A stretch of 64,000 bases of DNA. Source: Saccharina japonica (Eukaryota; Sar; Phaeophyceae; Laminariales; Laminariaceae). Position 1 is the stretch's first letter. Each line of letters starts with the position of its first letter. A program made the position numbers and the translations under genes. Under the pieces are notes generated by a model. The model did no database searches and was not told the origin of the DNA. It saw only the letters and a list, made by a program, of their open reading frames with translations. Shown here one piece after another: positions 24,501 through 33,628 of the stretch. The stretch covers positions 12,501 to 76,500 of the forward strand of contig MEHQ01002640.1 of the NCBI GenBank assembly GCA_008828725.1. Reading direction: 5' to 3'.

Positions 24501-27500
24501 GCGTTTATTAGGTTTGAAATCGGTTTGTAGGTGTTTTCATGGAAGAAGCTGACGGAGGCCGTCAGTGGAGCCTATGTGCTTGCACGGGGGGTCTGTTACG
24601 TGACGTGCTTGTGAGGTTTCTTGCTTCGAGGAACTCGGGGGTTGGCAGAACCCGGTGCGATTTATGCCGCCGATTCCCACCAACCCAGTCCGGTGAGTTA
24701 GTGCTCGAGGGGTTCCGTACCTGCAGACCCCTTAGATCACAAGTGCTGTTTCAAATCACGACCACGAGTAACAATGCTCTATACACTTTATTTCAACTGA
24801 ATACACAGGCCGCGGTGGACGAGTTGCTGCTTGAGGTTCTTGAGCACCTGCCACAGACCGTGAGGGGGTTTGAGGGAGGGATGAAGGCCTGCTCAGCGGT
24901 GTTCGAGCCTGAAACCGTCATATCTGGCCGTAAAGACACGGCGGGCCCGCTAAGCGTGGCTCTCCAAGAACGCCAACAGATGGATACCTACTGCACGATC
25001 CCCTTGGTGCTGGACTTCATGTGGCGGAAGTTCACAAAGGGCCTCCCCAGCCTCAGGGACACGGAAGGGGTGTTGGAGAACGACAAGGAGTTCTTGAACC
25101 CCGGACAGACATTATTCGGTGAGCCTTTTGTCGCCACCTGTACTTGATGCTCTATCGACAGTGTGCAGCTAAGTATTCCTTTTGCAATTTTGAAGCACGA
25201 TACCGCCTATAAATTACGTTTTTCCCGGAGTGCAAAGCTAGGCTTTATTCTGTGAGCGATTTCATATGAACCGCTGAGATGAATGGGCCGTATCCCGTGT
25301 CTTAATCATCGAATCTATTGTGACCACCGAAGTGGCATCAATTAGACGTCATATGAGGCCAGAAACAACGCCCCACGCATTATTATCACCATAAAGGTCA
25401 CATTAAAGCAGCTTAGGGTAGTGTCGCGAGATCAGCCCCCGTACGAGATTGCACCCGTTCTTGTTTCTTCATGCTTGAACGTCGCCAATATTACCTGCGG
25501 CTCCCCAGGCGACGACATGCTCACCGACAGTATGGCACTGCTGAGCAGCTATGGGGGCGGCAAGCTATCGAACGTCACATACTTTCCGGGGGGCAGGTTC
25601 ATCATTGTCGGGCTCTTGTCGCGACCCGATAGCTACTACAAAGTAAGTGGGCTGCTGTCAGGGCGCATTTTGGGTATGCATGTGCTTCACATCACTATCC
25701 GCGCCCTAATCCCTGTTCCGTCTCGAAGCACTCTGGTGTCGTCAAATGCTGTCTATCGCTTCCCACTCCCACCCCTCCCCACAAAACATGAATGTTCTTC
25801 CGACCTATATAGGTGCCGGCCCTGCGGATGGTGCTAGATTTTGTTACATACTTGTGCATCATGGGGTTTTTCGCGGGCTTCGTCCTTTTGAATGACGAGG
25901 ACACGTTCGACTGGACCGAGATAGTCTTTGCTTTCTACGTCTGCGTAAGTGCCGTTTGGTGGTTTTGGTTAGTGTTTATTTGCGTGCGCCCGCGGGCACG
26001 CGTGTGCCTGCGTAGCTGGTGTAATGTGTGTGATAATGCGATAATCTACTTTTCACAAGTGCCACTCGAATATTTCGCTTGAGTTCGTACGTACCCTGTA
26101 CAATCGCTTCCTTTTGCGTGGAGCATGTACTAACGTTTCGACTCATCACCGCATGCATTACAGTTTGCTGTGGTGGCGACCAGGCTCGCTCCCGCTCCCT
26201 GGGATTCAGAGGCGCCTCGACAATGTATCCGTCTGCATCAAATTGATTTAGCGGGTGTGACCGTGCCGTACACACGAACGCCCAGTCGTTGGATGTACCT
26301 CACACCGGCTTTAGTTGTTGGCGCATACCGCTACTGCCGTTGCACTCTGAAACAATATAGGAATATTCGTACGCTTGTGGTGAACCTGACCCGCCAGCTC
26401 GGTTTGACCTGTCCCCCCTTTCAATTGCTCCGCTCACCTGCCCGCTCTACTCGAATATACCATTTTCCAAAATGTGTTGTAAGGGAGCAATCTTGGCAGA
26501 GCTTCGGGACATGGTTGAGAGGCCACGGGAGTACATCCTCGACGGATGGAACGCGTTGGATGTGACGTGTCTCTGCCTTATGTTCATCGGTCTGTGTTTT
26601 CGCGCTTTTGACCCCGCCGACTCGATCGCGTCAAGATCCCTGTACGCTCTAAGCGTACCACTGGCGTTCACAAGGGTCTTGTTCTTCGCCCAGATACTTC
26701 CCTCCCAGGGACCCATGATCCAGGTGATCCATGATCCAGGTGAACCGCAGCCAGGGCGACGGCGACGGTGGCCCTGTTGTGTTACACACACTGTTCCCTG
26801 TTTGAAGAGTTTGTGCCCGGCCGTGTACGGTACATTATGTATGTGTGTATGGTGCTGTGCGAGCGTGGGGCACTACGGGTGGAAGTGAAGGCCAATGCAC
26901 GGTGCGCGGCTTTGACGCGGCAGAAGGTCTCGTCAAAAGTAGGAACGATGGTGAGCGTGACGACTTTACTCCGCCAGACCCAGAACGCGGACACAAGTCT
27001 AGCCCCCGTTTTCCGACGTCAAGTGCAGATGCCCAGGCATTGCACCACCTCTACCACCGGCGTGCATGCAGTGCATAAGTAAAATAGTTGAAGTGGAAAC
27101 TGACAACGACGTAGACCATTCCGCGCCACAAGATAAGCGTTTTCGACGCCACTGCGAATGGATGAGTCTCGATGACGGTCCCTTGGGGGCATCAACTCTG
27201 GAGAAGTCGGCTTATATTGAATTATTTAGCCAAGAATGTGTGAAGAGTGAAACGGGCCCATCTATCGCCTGGCTGTTTCGACCCCGCTCCACAACCTGAC
27301 GCGTTCCTGGCCATGCTGGCGTTCTCGTTAGTACCCACTCCCCTCATATCTATAAATATATCATGTATTTATAGGTTGGGTTGGCGTCGGTTGGCGACGA
27401 AGCTGTAAAAAACGCCTCTCTCTGCATGAGCTAGACGACCAGGGGGCCGTTTTGTTTGGTTTTGGCGGTCACCAAGGCTGGTGGTCGAGTTAGGAAATTT

Positions 27501-30500
27501 GTGCGGGGTGGGGAGCCTTTGCTCCGCACAAGGGGAATGGCCGTATCACGTAGTGTGTATATTGTAAGGCACCAACGAGGCACTTAGATAGTGCTTACAT
27601 TGCTGTCTCAGGAAGTGGCCACACGATAAATAAAATTAGCTCACTGAAGCTGTCATCCATACGCAAGTCCGCCTTAGAAGCAGTTCTTAGTAGAATGCAG
27701 CTCACCCTTCATGTGACTCGCCCAACACCTCATGGCACTTCGCACTTGGTGCTAGGAATGTCTGCCTGGTCGGTGGAAACCCGACATGCTCCGTCCCGGC
27801 ATTGTAGGGATGCGAGGGTCTCTGGTCATACGACTACGGCCATGGATGAAAATGAAGTGCACCCCCCAGACCCCGTAGGGAGCACGTTGGTTACTCGTGT
27901 TTGAGCTCATCAGCTTTCCATTCCCATGCCTCCCTCGCCGTCAACCGTTGGCAAGGTCCTCTTTTCAATGACGGGTGAGCTCGTCAAGTTCGGCGTGGTG
28001 ATGCTTGTGGTGATGGGTGGCTTCGTCGTGTCCTTTTACAGTCTATTTCTTCCCAAGCTAACCTTCGGCCAGGTGATGTTTTAACTGTTGTCCACGCTTG
28101 CCAAGTCCTTATTGTTTATCTCGCTGTATGTCTGCGGGGTCTCACCAGCAAATAACACAGCAGATCGTTGGACCGGAGGGGTCAGGGGGCGCTCGTTCCG
28201 CCGCAACAGGATGGAGTGTCGGAAGAGGTCACGGCAGCCGCCGTGAAATATGTTATGTATTTGAGTCAGAGGTGTTCGTACAGTATCGTATATACAAACA
28301 CCCGCCTAGTGTCTGCGGTTTCGTCTGTACAGATTTGGCTGAAGGCGTTCAAGGCTATGCTTGGAGAAACCCAGTTCTTCGAAGACATTGCGGGCAGTGA
28401 ATTTGACACCATCGCGACGGTACTCCTGGTGGTGTACCTGATGATCCTGACCGTCATGATGCTCAACCTTCTTGTTGCGGTATTGACCACAGCTCACGCC
28501 AGGGTCGACATGAGACATGATCAAGAATACAAGGTCGGTCAGATGTATCGATATTGGTAGACAAAATTGCAATCCAACATAAATCACTATTAATAAGAGA
28601 AACGCATAGGCAGACGCATAGGCAGGCGCTGGTGTTATGGGAGCATAGCCAGGTCAAGGGGGAGGTCGTTGGTGCTGTCTGGCGAGCTGGAGTTAATCGA
28701 GGTGTATTCGTGGAGTTGTTGTGTTCAGCTGTAGTATCTTGACGCCGTGGTCAGCCAGTAAACTACTAAACGATGATGTCTTGCAAGTTGCGAATATGTA
28801 GATCGAACCGGAGTGTGGATTAACTCTTCTTCTTTGTTGACAATTAAAACCTATCATGAGCTCATACATGATTGTTTTACTATTATCGCAAAGTTCTCGG
28901 AAACAATGGTTTCCTTCACGTCCCCCCTGGCTCACCACCTCCATCAAAATTACCGGTTCCGAGTACAAGTATACAGTAGTAAGACAAAATCGTGTCATTG
29001 TTAGAGGCACAGCGTCTGTTTATCCGTACGTGGCGAAGGCAACGCAGATCCACCGCGGGCCATAGTGGTATCCGACATGAAAATCAGACGGGCAACGAAC
29101 GACGGCAGAAAGGGAAACGCCCTACCGAATGACGAGCAGCATGCACTCACTCAATTTACCAACTCTCCATGATGCAAACGCCATACACATCCGATCGCGC
29201 TAGGTTTCCAAGGCACGGCTGATCCATTACTACGCATCCGTGGTTGAGGTTGACCGCCTGCCGTCACCTTTCAACATCCTGCAATGGGTGCTCAGCTCCC
29301 CGATGTTGATAGTGGACTGGTGCTACCACACCACTCTCCAGAAGGCCGCCAATCGCTTTGTCGGGCGAACCGTATTCTGGGTGATGCTCGGGCCCATCGC
29401 GGTGGCAACGGGGTGGCTGCTGTGGATATCGTCGGTGCCGAAGACAGTTAGGATGGTGTGGCGAACGAGTGCCGGAAAATCGGTTTTAGGAAAGGTCTCG
29501 AGGGTAACCCTTTCCACGGCGAGCTGCATCATTGTTGCCCCGTTCTGGTTACTCGTTCTGTGGGCCAAGGGAGGTTTCACAGGGATGCGGAGGGTGATCG
29601 CACGCATAAGGAACGGAGGCGGGCGCGTATGCTGTGGCGGACGGGACGAGGTAAACACGGCGGGCGTGTCAAGACAGTCGTCTGGTCAGGGCCTCGGGGA
29701 CGCCACCCGACGTTTGGGGGATGAGCGCGAAGACGTCGTCATGGTCGTTCTGAAGAAGGCCGATAACGGTGAGGGGTGCACGCCTGTCTGCATGTGTGGA
29801 CCGTGCGTGTCGGCTCAGAATTGCGCGATGGGATACGTAATAAGTGTTGGTATGCATTAGGTACTCATTTGGTGTCCATGGGCGTGCGTATTGGTGCGTA
29901 CCTGGTACGGCTTACCATGGTCCATTATATAGGTCACGAAACCATGTTTTTCCAGGACGATTCGGGCGTAGTGCTATGTGGTCCTACCCTTTTATGGGTC
30001 GGTGTAATGGTGATGATGGTCGTGGTTAGAGCGACGTCCATGCCGCGGGGAAAACTTGAACAAACGCGCAAAAGCTCCATACGGGGATCACCATCGTTCT
30101 AGCCGTGCGATTAGGCCGAACTTACTGTTTTTATACGTCGACATCTTGCCCCTTGGATTGTTCGCAGGCCTCGGGGTTGTCGAGCTCCAGAAATATCTGG
30201 ACGATCCTATGAGTGATCCCGACGTGCGACGCGATGAGGAGACACGAGCCACAACTGTGGAGCACGTGAAGTTGTTGAGGAATAGGCTAAAGGCGACGAC
30301 GAAGGAGCACATTAATGAGCTGCAGACCTACCTCGTCCGGTCCGCAGAGGCCCTTTCCCGGCCAGTGAAACACGCAGTAGCGACCACCGGCGGAACCATA
30401 AGCGGAACAACAGGGAGTAAATCAGGACGAAGGCATCTCGCGCATACCTTCAACGCCAGATTTAGCGAGCTTGACCGAGAGTTGGACGGGAAGGCGGCTA

Positions 30501-30595
30501 TGCTAGAGGAAAGGATGGAAACGATGATCGATAAGCGGTTAGGCGATCTAGTGAAGAAGGTGGCCATGGTTATCGGGAAGCCACCGAATGAGTAG
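11089..30595 (+). CDS. TRP-like cation channel with ankyrin-like repeats (spliced gene, 19-20 exons)
   Basis: Span of one reconstructed gene, predicted to encode about 1,635 residues of a plasma- or organelle-membrane cation channel. Seen in order: a ~490-residue Ser/Ala/Thr-rich N-terminus; ankyrin-like repeats; a conserved pre-channel segment with MDTYCTIPLVLDFMWRKF; S1-S2, S3-S4, S5, pore plus S6; a TRP-box-like region ending RLPSPFNI; two more hydrophobic stretches; a coiled coil. Nearly every junction is GT-AG with matching phase, and the channel protein reads smoothly across joins. One junction (25,118 to about 25,409) does not keep phase. TRP-family assignment rests on S6 (MMLNLLVAVLTTAHARV) and the post-S6 segment. 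S4 has few basic residues, arguing against a classical voltage sensor. The start is the most upstream ATG (11,089); ATG 11,200 is an alternative. The link of exon 1 to the rest rests on phase only. Confidence 0.8.
13108..13158 (+). CDS. channel gene exon 2 (51 nt, hydrophilic)
   Basis: CATGCAG acceptor, phase 1 in and phase 1 out, donor ACAG|GTACGC. Encodes the polar stretch GSNEETSNKDEGRDLFT. It connects exon 1 to the first ankyrin-like exon without a frame break. Confidence 0.5.
14655..14878 (+). CDS. channel gene exon 3: two degenerate ankyrin-like repeats
   Basis: Acceptor TTTGTCCCAG, donor TGGCAG|GTAATA, phase 1 in and 0 out. The peptide starts DMTTLVEAIDSGDPSAVRVV and later has TVVMLAALRGDVEMFHAVL. 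Both segments show the ankyrin spacing (two small residues, glycine, then hydrophobic helix 2). The TPLH tetrapeptide is replaced, so profile searches may score it weakly. Confidence 0.75.
16045..16158 (+). CDS. channel gene exon 4: one ankyrin-like repeat
   Basis: Acceptor CGTGCAG, donor GGCAAG|GTGAGT, phase 0/0, 38 codons. Core: EDGCSLLTAAAEGGNEAVF. The symmetric phase means this exon could be skipped or duplicated without breaking the frame. Confidence 0.75.
16735..16854 (+). CDS. channel gene exon 5: one ankyrin-like repeat
   Basis: Acceptor ATCAAG, donor GGCAAG|GTGAGA (another donor-like GTGAGG lies 14 bases upstream), phase 0/0, 40 codons. Core: RCLMKKAAKSGNVAMFDKA. Confidence 0.7.
17778..17915 (+). 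CDS. channel gene exon 6: one ankyrin-like repeat
   Basis: Acceptor after the pyrimidine tract TCTCTTTCGCTCGTCTTTG, then GGTCAG; donor TTTAGG|GTGGGT; phase 0/0, 46 codons. Core: TGIVIEAAMSGSGAMIDVVV. Confidence 0.7.
18353..18490 (+). CDS. channel gene exon 7: one ankyrin-like repeat
   Basis: Acceptor GCGACAG, donor GCCATC|GTGAGT, phase 0/0, 46 codons. Core: MSVLMVAAETGSLEAVTAV, the clearest ankyrin helix pair of the series. Confidence 0.75.
18491..20698. other. intron 7 (2.2 kb)
   Basis: No exon with good splice sites and compatible phase was found. It contains a GGTGT-rich stretch (about 18,660-18,715) and a C-rich pyrimidine tract (20,580-20,625) upstream of the next acceptor. A 187-codon plus-strand ORF at 19,682-20,245 lacks an ATG at its start and shows no motif. 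Confidence 0.5.
20699..20824 (+). CDS. channel gene exon 8: canonical-looking ankyrin repeat
   Basis: The first AG after a long pyrimidine tract (20,697-20,698) gives phase 0. Donor AGCAAG|GTGTGC, 42 codons. Peptide core DIHGMTALYYAANSGVFEIV closely follows the ankyrin consensus (xxDxxGxTALxxAAxxGxxxIV). The open frame continues upstream, so the exon could start earlier only if a non-AG acceptor were used. Confidence 0.75.
21935..21991 (+). CDS. channel gene: possible small exon of 57 nt
   Basis: Phase 0/0 frame MLDVYSAALATCCVNLVTP between ACGAAG and a good donor CCG|GTGAGC. The acceptor is weak. Including or omitting it does not change the frame of the gene. Confidence 0.35.
23505..23650 (-). 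mobile_element. SINE-like repeat in a channel-gene intron
   Basis: The minus strand carries the family core: GCTCTTCTCGCGATGAAG, then a purine-rich block, then GTGACTCTGGATCTGAGTT. It sits about 190 bases upstream of exon 9, antisense to the gene. Confidence 0.6.
23837..23947 (+). CDS. channel gene exon 9: linker before the channel domain
   Basis: Acceptor AAACTCAG, donor TTAAAG|GTTGGC, phase 0/0, 37 codons. Begins VDNELLGAVSFLLQQGAKPG and ends PFPRLK. The LLGAVS motif recurs in the next exon (ESLLGAVSSARNPFVPG), suggesting a short internal repeat. Confidence 0.6.
24330..24458 (+). CDS. channel gene exon 10: linker
   Basis: Acceptor GTCTGCAG, donor ATGCAG|GTATGA, phase 0/0, 43 codons. Peptide ESLLGAVSSARNPFVPG.. 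then VVLVGAARRAVEGEKRALL. The helical, repeat-like pattern resembles a degenerate ankyrin or solenoid unit. Confidence 0.65.
24531..24599 (+). CDS. channel gene exon 11 (end uncertain)
   Basis: Acceptor TTTGTAG, 72 bases after the previous exon. Peptide VFSWKKLTEAVSGAYVLARG then VCY, with donor TAC|GTGACG (phase 0). A stronger-looking donor, CTT|GTGAGG at 24,611, would leave phase 2 and does not fit the next exon, so the 24,599 end is preferred. Confidence 0.5.
24809..25118 (+). CDS. channel gene exon 12: conserved pre-channel segment
   Basis: Acceptor AATACACAG, donor TTCG|GTGAGC. 103 codons plus one base. It begins AAVDELLLEVLEHLPQTVRG and contains QMDTYCTIPLVLDFMWRKF, a hydrophobic/aromatic stretch expected just ahead of the membrane domain. 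It leaves phase 1, which does not match the following exon as I read it (see finding). Confidence 0.75.
25409..25642 (+). CDS. channel gene exon 13: segment before S1
   Basis: The frame is certain (VSRDQPPYEIAPVLVSSCLN..GDDMLTDSMALLSSY..LLSRPDSYYK) and the donor AAA|GTAAGT is strong. The 5' end is uncertain: AG dinucleotides allow starts at 25,397, 25,409, 25,412 or 25,417, none in phase with exon 12. Two N-X-S/T sites (NIT, NVT) are present, but the segment is probably cytosolic because it lies before S1. Confidence 0.75.
25813..25944 (+). CDS. channel gene exon 14: S1 and start of S2
   Basis: Acceptor TATATAG, donor GTCTGC|GTAAGT, phase 0/0, 44 codons. S1 is about LRMVLDFVTYLCIMGFFAGF. After a short acidic loop (NDEDTFDWTE), S2 starts IVFAFYVC and continues in the next exon. 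Confidence 0.85.
26484..26723 (+). CDS. channel gene exon 15: end of S2, S3, S4
   Basis: Starts GAILAELRDMVERPREYILD, completing S2. S3 is NALDVTCLCLMFIGLCFRAF and S4 is RSLYALSVPLAFTRVLFFAQ, followed by ILPSQGPMIQ. The conserved W-N-x-L-D before S3 and the P-x-x-G-P-M-I after S4 are typical of TRP/polycystin-type channels. S4 has only two arginines. Donor ATCCAG|GTGATC is duplicated 16 bases downstream. Confidence 0.88.
26724..27955. other. intron 15 (1.2 kb)
   Basis: Exons on both sides join in phase 0 and read continuously from S4 into S5, so no coding is expected. It holds the duplicated donor at its start and a G/C-rich inverted repeat (TTGTGCGGGG / CTCCGCACAA, about 27,498-27,531). Nothing else was recognised. 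Confidence 0.6.
27956..28072 (+). CDS. channel gene exon 16: S5
   Basis: Acceptor TTGGCAAG, donor GGCCAG|GTGATG, phase 0/0, 39 codons. VLFSMTGELVKFG leads into S5 (VVMLVVMGGFVVSFYSLF). Confidence 0.88.
28333..28533 (+). CDS. channel gene exon 17: pore loop and S6
   Basis: Acceptor TCTGTACAG, donor TACAAG|GTCGGT, phase 0/0, 67 codons. Pore helix and selectivity region FKAMLGETQFFEDI; S6 VLLVVYLMILTVMMLNLLVA followed by VLTTAHARV. The acidic residues (E, then ED) near the pore mouth would suit cation selectivity. The selectivity itself is inferred, not shown. Confidence 0.9.
29204..29768 (+). CDS. channel gene exon 18: TRP-box region and two extra hydrophobic segments
   Basis: Acceptor CGCTAG, donor AACG|GTGAGG, phase 0 in and 1 out. 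VSKARLIHYYASVVEV then DRLPSPFNI matches the TRP-box-type segment that follows S6 in TRPC-like channels. Two more hydrophobic stretches follow (VFWVMLGPIAVATGWLLWI and SCIIVAPFWLLVLWA), separated by a basic loop, and then a basic, glycine-rich tail. Confidence 0.85.
30168..30595 (+). CDS. channel gene terminal exon: coiled-coil C-terminus
   Basis: Acceptor TTGTTCGCAG, phase 1, ends TAG at 30,593-30,595. Charged heptad-like segments (RDEETRATTVEHVKLLRNRL and later LDGKAAMLEERMETMIDKRL) are separated by a Gly/Thr/Ser linker. This is likely a tetramerisation coiled coil, as in other TRP channels. The last 13 coding bases before the stop (GCCACCGAATGAG) are repeated 29 bases downstream. Confidence 0.8.
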
Positions 30596-32485
30596 AGTCG
30601 TGTAAGGAGCCACCGAATGAGCGCAGGAAACGCCAGTTATTCCTTTTCGCACAGGTCATCGTGGACTTCGAAAAGTACGAACCATGGCCGTCTATTGTTG
30701 CAGACGGCGCTAACGGGGGGGGGCGGCAATGCACGGGATATCTGGTCGATGACACACGTTGTACGCCCACACGAAACCGATTCACTCGCCGCACGACTCT
30801 ATAACCAGAAGGTGATACAATCGAGTACAAGGTACACTGTTCGCGAAGTAGGTTGTGATTGTTGTCCAGAGCGCTACGGAGAAGCCGGAACAGACGTAGC
30901 GACGGTATTCCGGCCCTGTAGCACCAAGGGGGGAAGGCGCATAGCGCTATGGTTATATGTTTGTGGATAGCACGTGACGTACACGCCCTTTCATTTATCG
31001 GTCACGACTGATTACACTTTGTTCAATCAAGGCAGAGTTTTACTGAATAGGTTTTCGTTCTATAGTCTTGACTTGTTTGTGCGTCTTTCGTTTCAGACGG
31101 GACGCAGGAAAAACAGCACAATGAGAGTACGTGGCGTGAGGCACGAGAACCACCATGGCCACGATAAATAATACCGCCACGGCCACCACCACCACCACCA
31201 TCATCAGTTTTCGCGTCTACGTTCCCTCGGCAGTCGAACCGATCGCGTCACTGCTTAAGTTTGTTGCTGGATGTCGATGCTGTTCCCCTCGGCCCGTCAA
31301 TACACTGTGCTGCTGAACCAGCTAGCCAGCTGATGTGGAAACAAGAACGAACGAGATGCCGAACGAACACACACCACCCAACCCCATCACCACCAGGCTT
31401 CACGTCGAGACACACACCTCAGTCGACCCCCCCCCCCCTTCTCCTTTGGCCGACGCTGGGTGCATGTGGTTGAGTCGCTGTCTGCTGTTCAGCGTCGATC
31501 CCGATTTATTTATTTTCGGATATTGTTTCTCGGAAACATATCGCGTTCGCACGGATGTATATCTAATGGAAATATTTGTTGCAGTGCTTTTGAAAGGGGT
31601 CTTTGAACCAAAGGCGCCAGGGACATAAGAAATTCGCATTTGCTCGTAAAAATATTTGGCATTTACATTCTTATAGAGGGGACGGGTTCGTTTCGGAAAA
31701 ATATGTATCTTGTGTATTGGAAGAACGATGTTTGTGCGGTCGAGTTTGATAAAAAATATGCTTCATTGGGAGCCTGGCTTGGCCTTGAGAAGTGTTTGGG
31801 CAGTTTCCTATTCTTCTGAGCTGCAATACATTCTGACAGATTCGTTTGTGCCGACCCCTTGAGATTGCCGATTTTACTACCACAATTTTCTCCTCGAGTT
31901 CAGTACAAATGCTTATCTGTACATTCTTGAGTTACAGACCAACAAAAAGCCCACATATTACTTTGCATCACACCGGTGGTCTAATATGAGTGGTTGGCCT
32001 CAAACACTAGCCTTACCTCTTTTTGAGGTCGGGATTCGAATGCCTGCACGTGCCCAAACAAAAAACAAATATAGGACCTTTTCATCGCTGAAAGCGCGAG
32101 GGCGTGAGATAGTTGGCAAAACTAGATGAAAATGGACGACAAAGGGCAATGCTGATCCCTGTGCACGAAAACCGTCAAGGCAAGTACCTTGTACTGGGGA
32201 GAAGAAGAGAAGACACGTGGGACCACGGCTTGTCCAGAGAGCTGGGAAGTTAAACCGGTTGTAAAAAGAGAAACATGGTACTTGCGTCTTTTGAGAAACG
32301 TATATTTCGTACTTTGTAGAGCAGTAATACTACAACAGAGGTCCTCATCTGAGAAAAACACGTTTTCTTCCAGGGAAATTCCAGATACGTCGTTTGCTTT
32401 TCGTAGGATCACAAAAATACCGAACAGGCCAGAGTAAAAACACGTGTATACACCAAAGGCATTTTACCCCACCGATCGATATGAC
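30596..32485. other. intergenic DNA 3' of the channel gene
   Basis: Contains the presumed 3' UTR, a run of CCACCA repeats (about 31,170-31,202) and a C-run (31,429-31,438). No ORF here shows motif or splice support. Confidence 0.4.
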
Positions 32486-32489
32486 GAAG

Positions 32490-33170
32490 GCCTGTTCGGT
32501 AACACAAGCACGTTGATATCCCTCTATCCAATGCCAGCGTCATTCTAACCCTTGTGGCCGGCACACTGTCTTCCGATCTGCCGGCAAGGCGTGTCTCTCC
32601 GAACTGCAAAAATCACTGCAAGTCGGTTGTCCAGCTGCGTGCACCAGGAAACTTAATGGGGCCAGAGGCAGGCTGCAACCTCCCCTAAACAAGGGCTGCG
32701 GGCAAGTGTAAGTAACACTCGCCGTAGCGTTGGCTTTTTTGTTTTAACGCGTGCAGCCTGCGGTGTGCGCGCTCATCTTGGCTCGTTACAGCTGCTAAAT
32801 TCAAGTTTTGCTGTACATACTCACCGAAACGCCGCTTTTAGACTCGTTTCTGGTTGTACGAGCCGAGACTACTGCACACACCGCAGGCTGTAAGCGTTAA
32901 AGAAACAAAGTCAACGTTACGGTATTGCTGTACGTCTTGCGGGGGTCCGCAGCCCTTGTTTATGGGTGGTTGTAGCCTCCCGCTGGCCCTATTAATTTTC
33001 CTGGTGCACGCAGCTGGACAACCGACTTGCAGTGTTTTTTTTTTTGCATTTCTGAGGGACACGCCTTTCCGGCAAATTTGGAGGACAGTATGATATGCCG
33101 GCCACAAGGGCTCAAATACATGACGCCGGCACTTTGTATAGAGGGGACTGTTTGCGGTATGCGGTTGTTC
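32490..33170. mobile_element. foldback element, ~0.7 kb, arms ~270-290 bp
   Basis: Left arm (about 32,490-32,766) and right arm (about 32,875-33,170) are imperfect inverted copies around a ~110-bp spacer. Shared landmarks in left-arm order: CCCTTGTGGCCGGCA, GCAAGGCGTGTC, CACTGCAAGTCGGTTGTCCA, GCTGCGTGCACCAGGAAA, AACAAGGGCTGCGG and CAGCCTGCGGTGTG. The arms carry scattered substitutions and small indels, so the element is old. No coding capacity is visible. Confidence 0.7.
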
Positions 33171-33449
33171 GATACTGGTTTCCCGGCAAATATGTCAGGA
33201 GACGGCACTTTTACCCCTTGACGGACGGGGTCAAGGCAAATGCCTTGACATACGTTCCTTGACGGCAAAACCCGGGGACACCAAGTAAAAATTCCCGTTT
33301 TTTGGAGAGCGCCTGAATATTGTTTTGATAACCAGTAATTTCTTTCGTTGAGATTTGTTTTCAGCCATTTGTTTTCTCGTTCGGAGTTCAGGTATACATC
33401 AGTATCTTGGTACTCCACGAGCAACGAGCAACAAAGCGATATCCTCGTT

Positions 33450-33628
33450 TTGCATTTTGCTTTCGAAGTTGCATAATATTAGTGCGCCCCCCCCTGCTCG
33501 GAGCAAGGGGGGTAGAGAGAGGGGCAAACCCCCGGGGTTGCTCCAAGCGCAGCCCCCCGCTAGCATCCGTAAACTCGAGTCAACTCCAAACCCCAACTGG
33601 CATGTCGACTCTCGACGCCAGCCGGCCA
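33450..33628 (+). repeat. direct repeat copy 1 (~175 bp)
   Basis: Begins TTGCATTTTGCTTTCGAAG, then C- and G-rich blocks (GGAGCAAGGGGGGTAGAGAG), and ends CTCGACGCCAGC. Near-identical to 34,499-34,671 in the same orientation. A long minus-strand ORF across it is partly made of this repeat. Confidence 0.85.
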
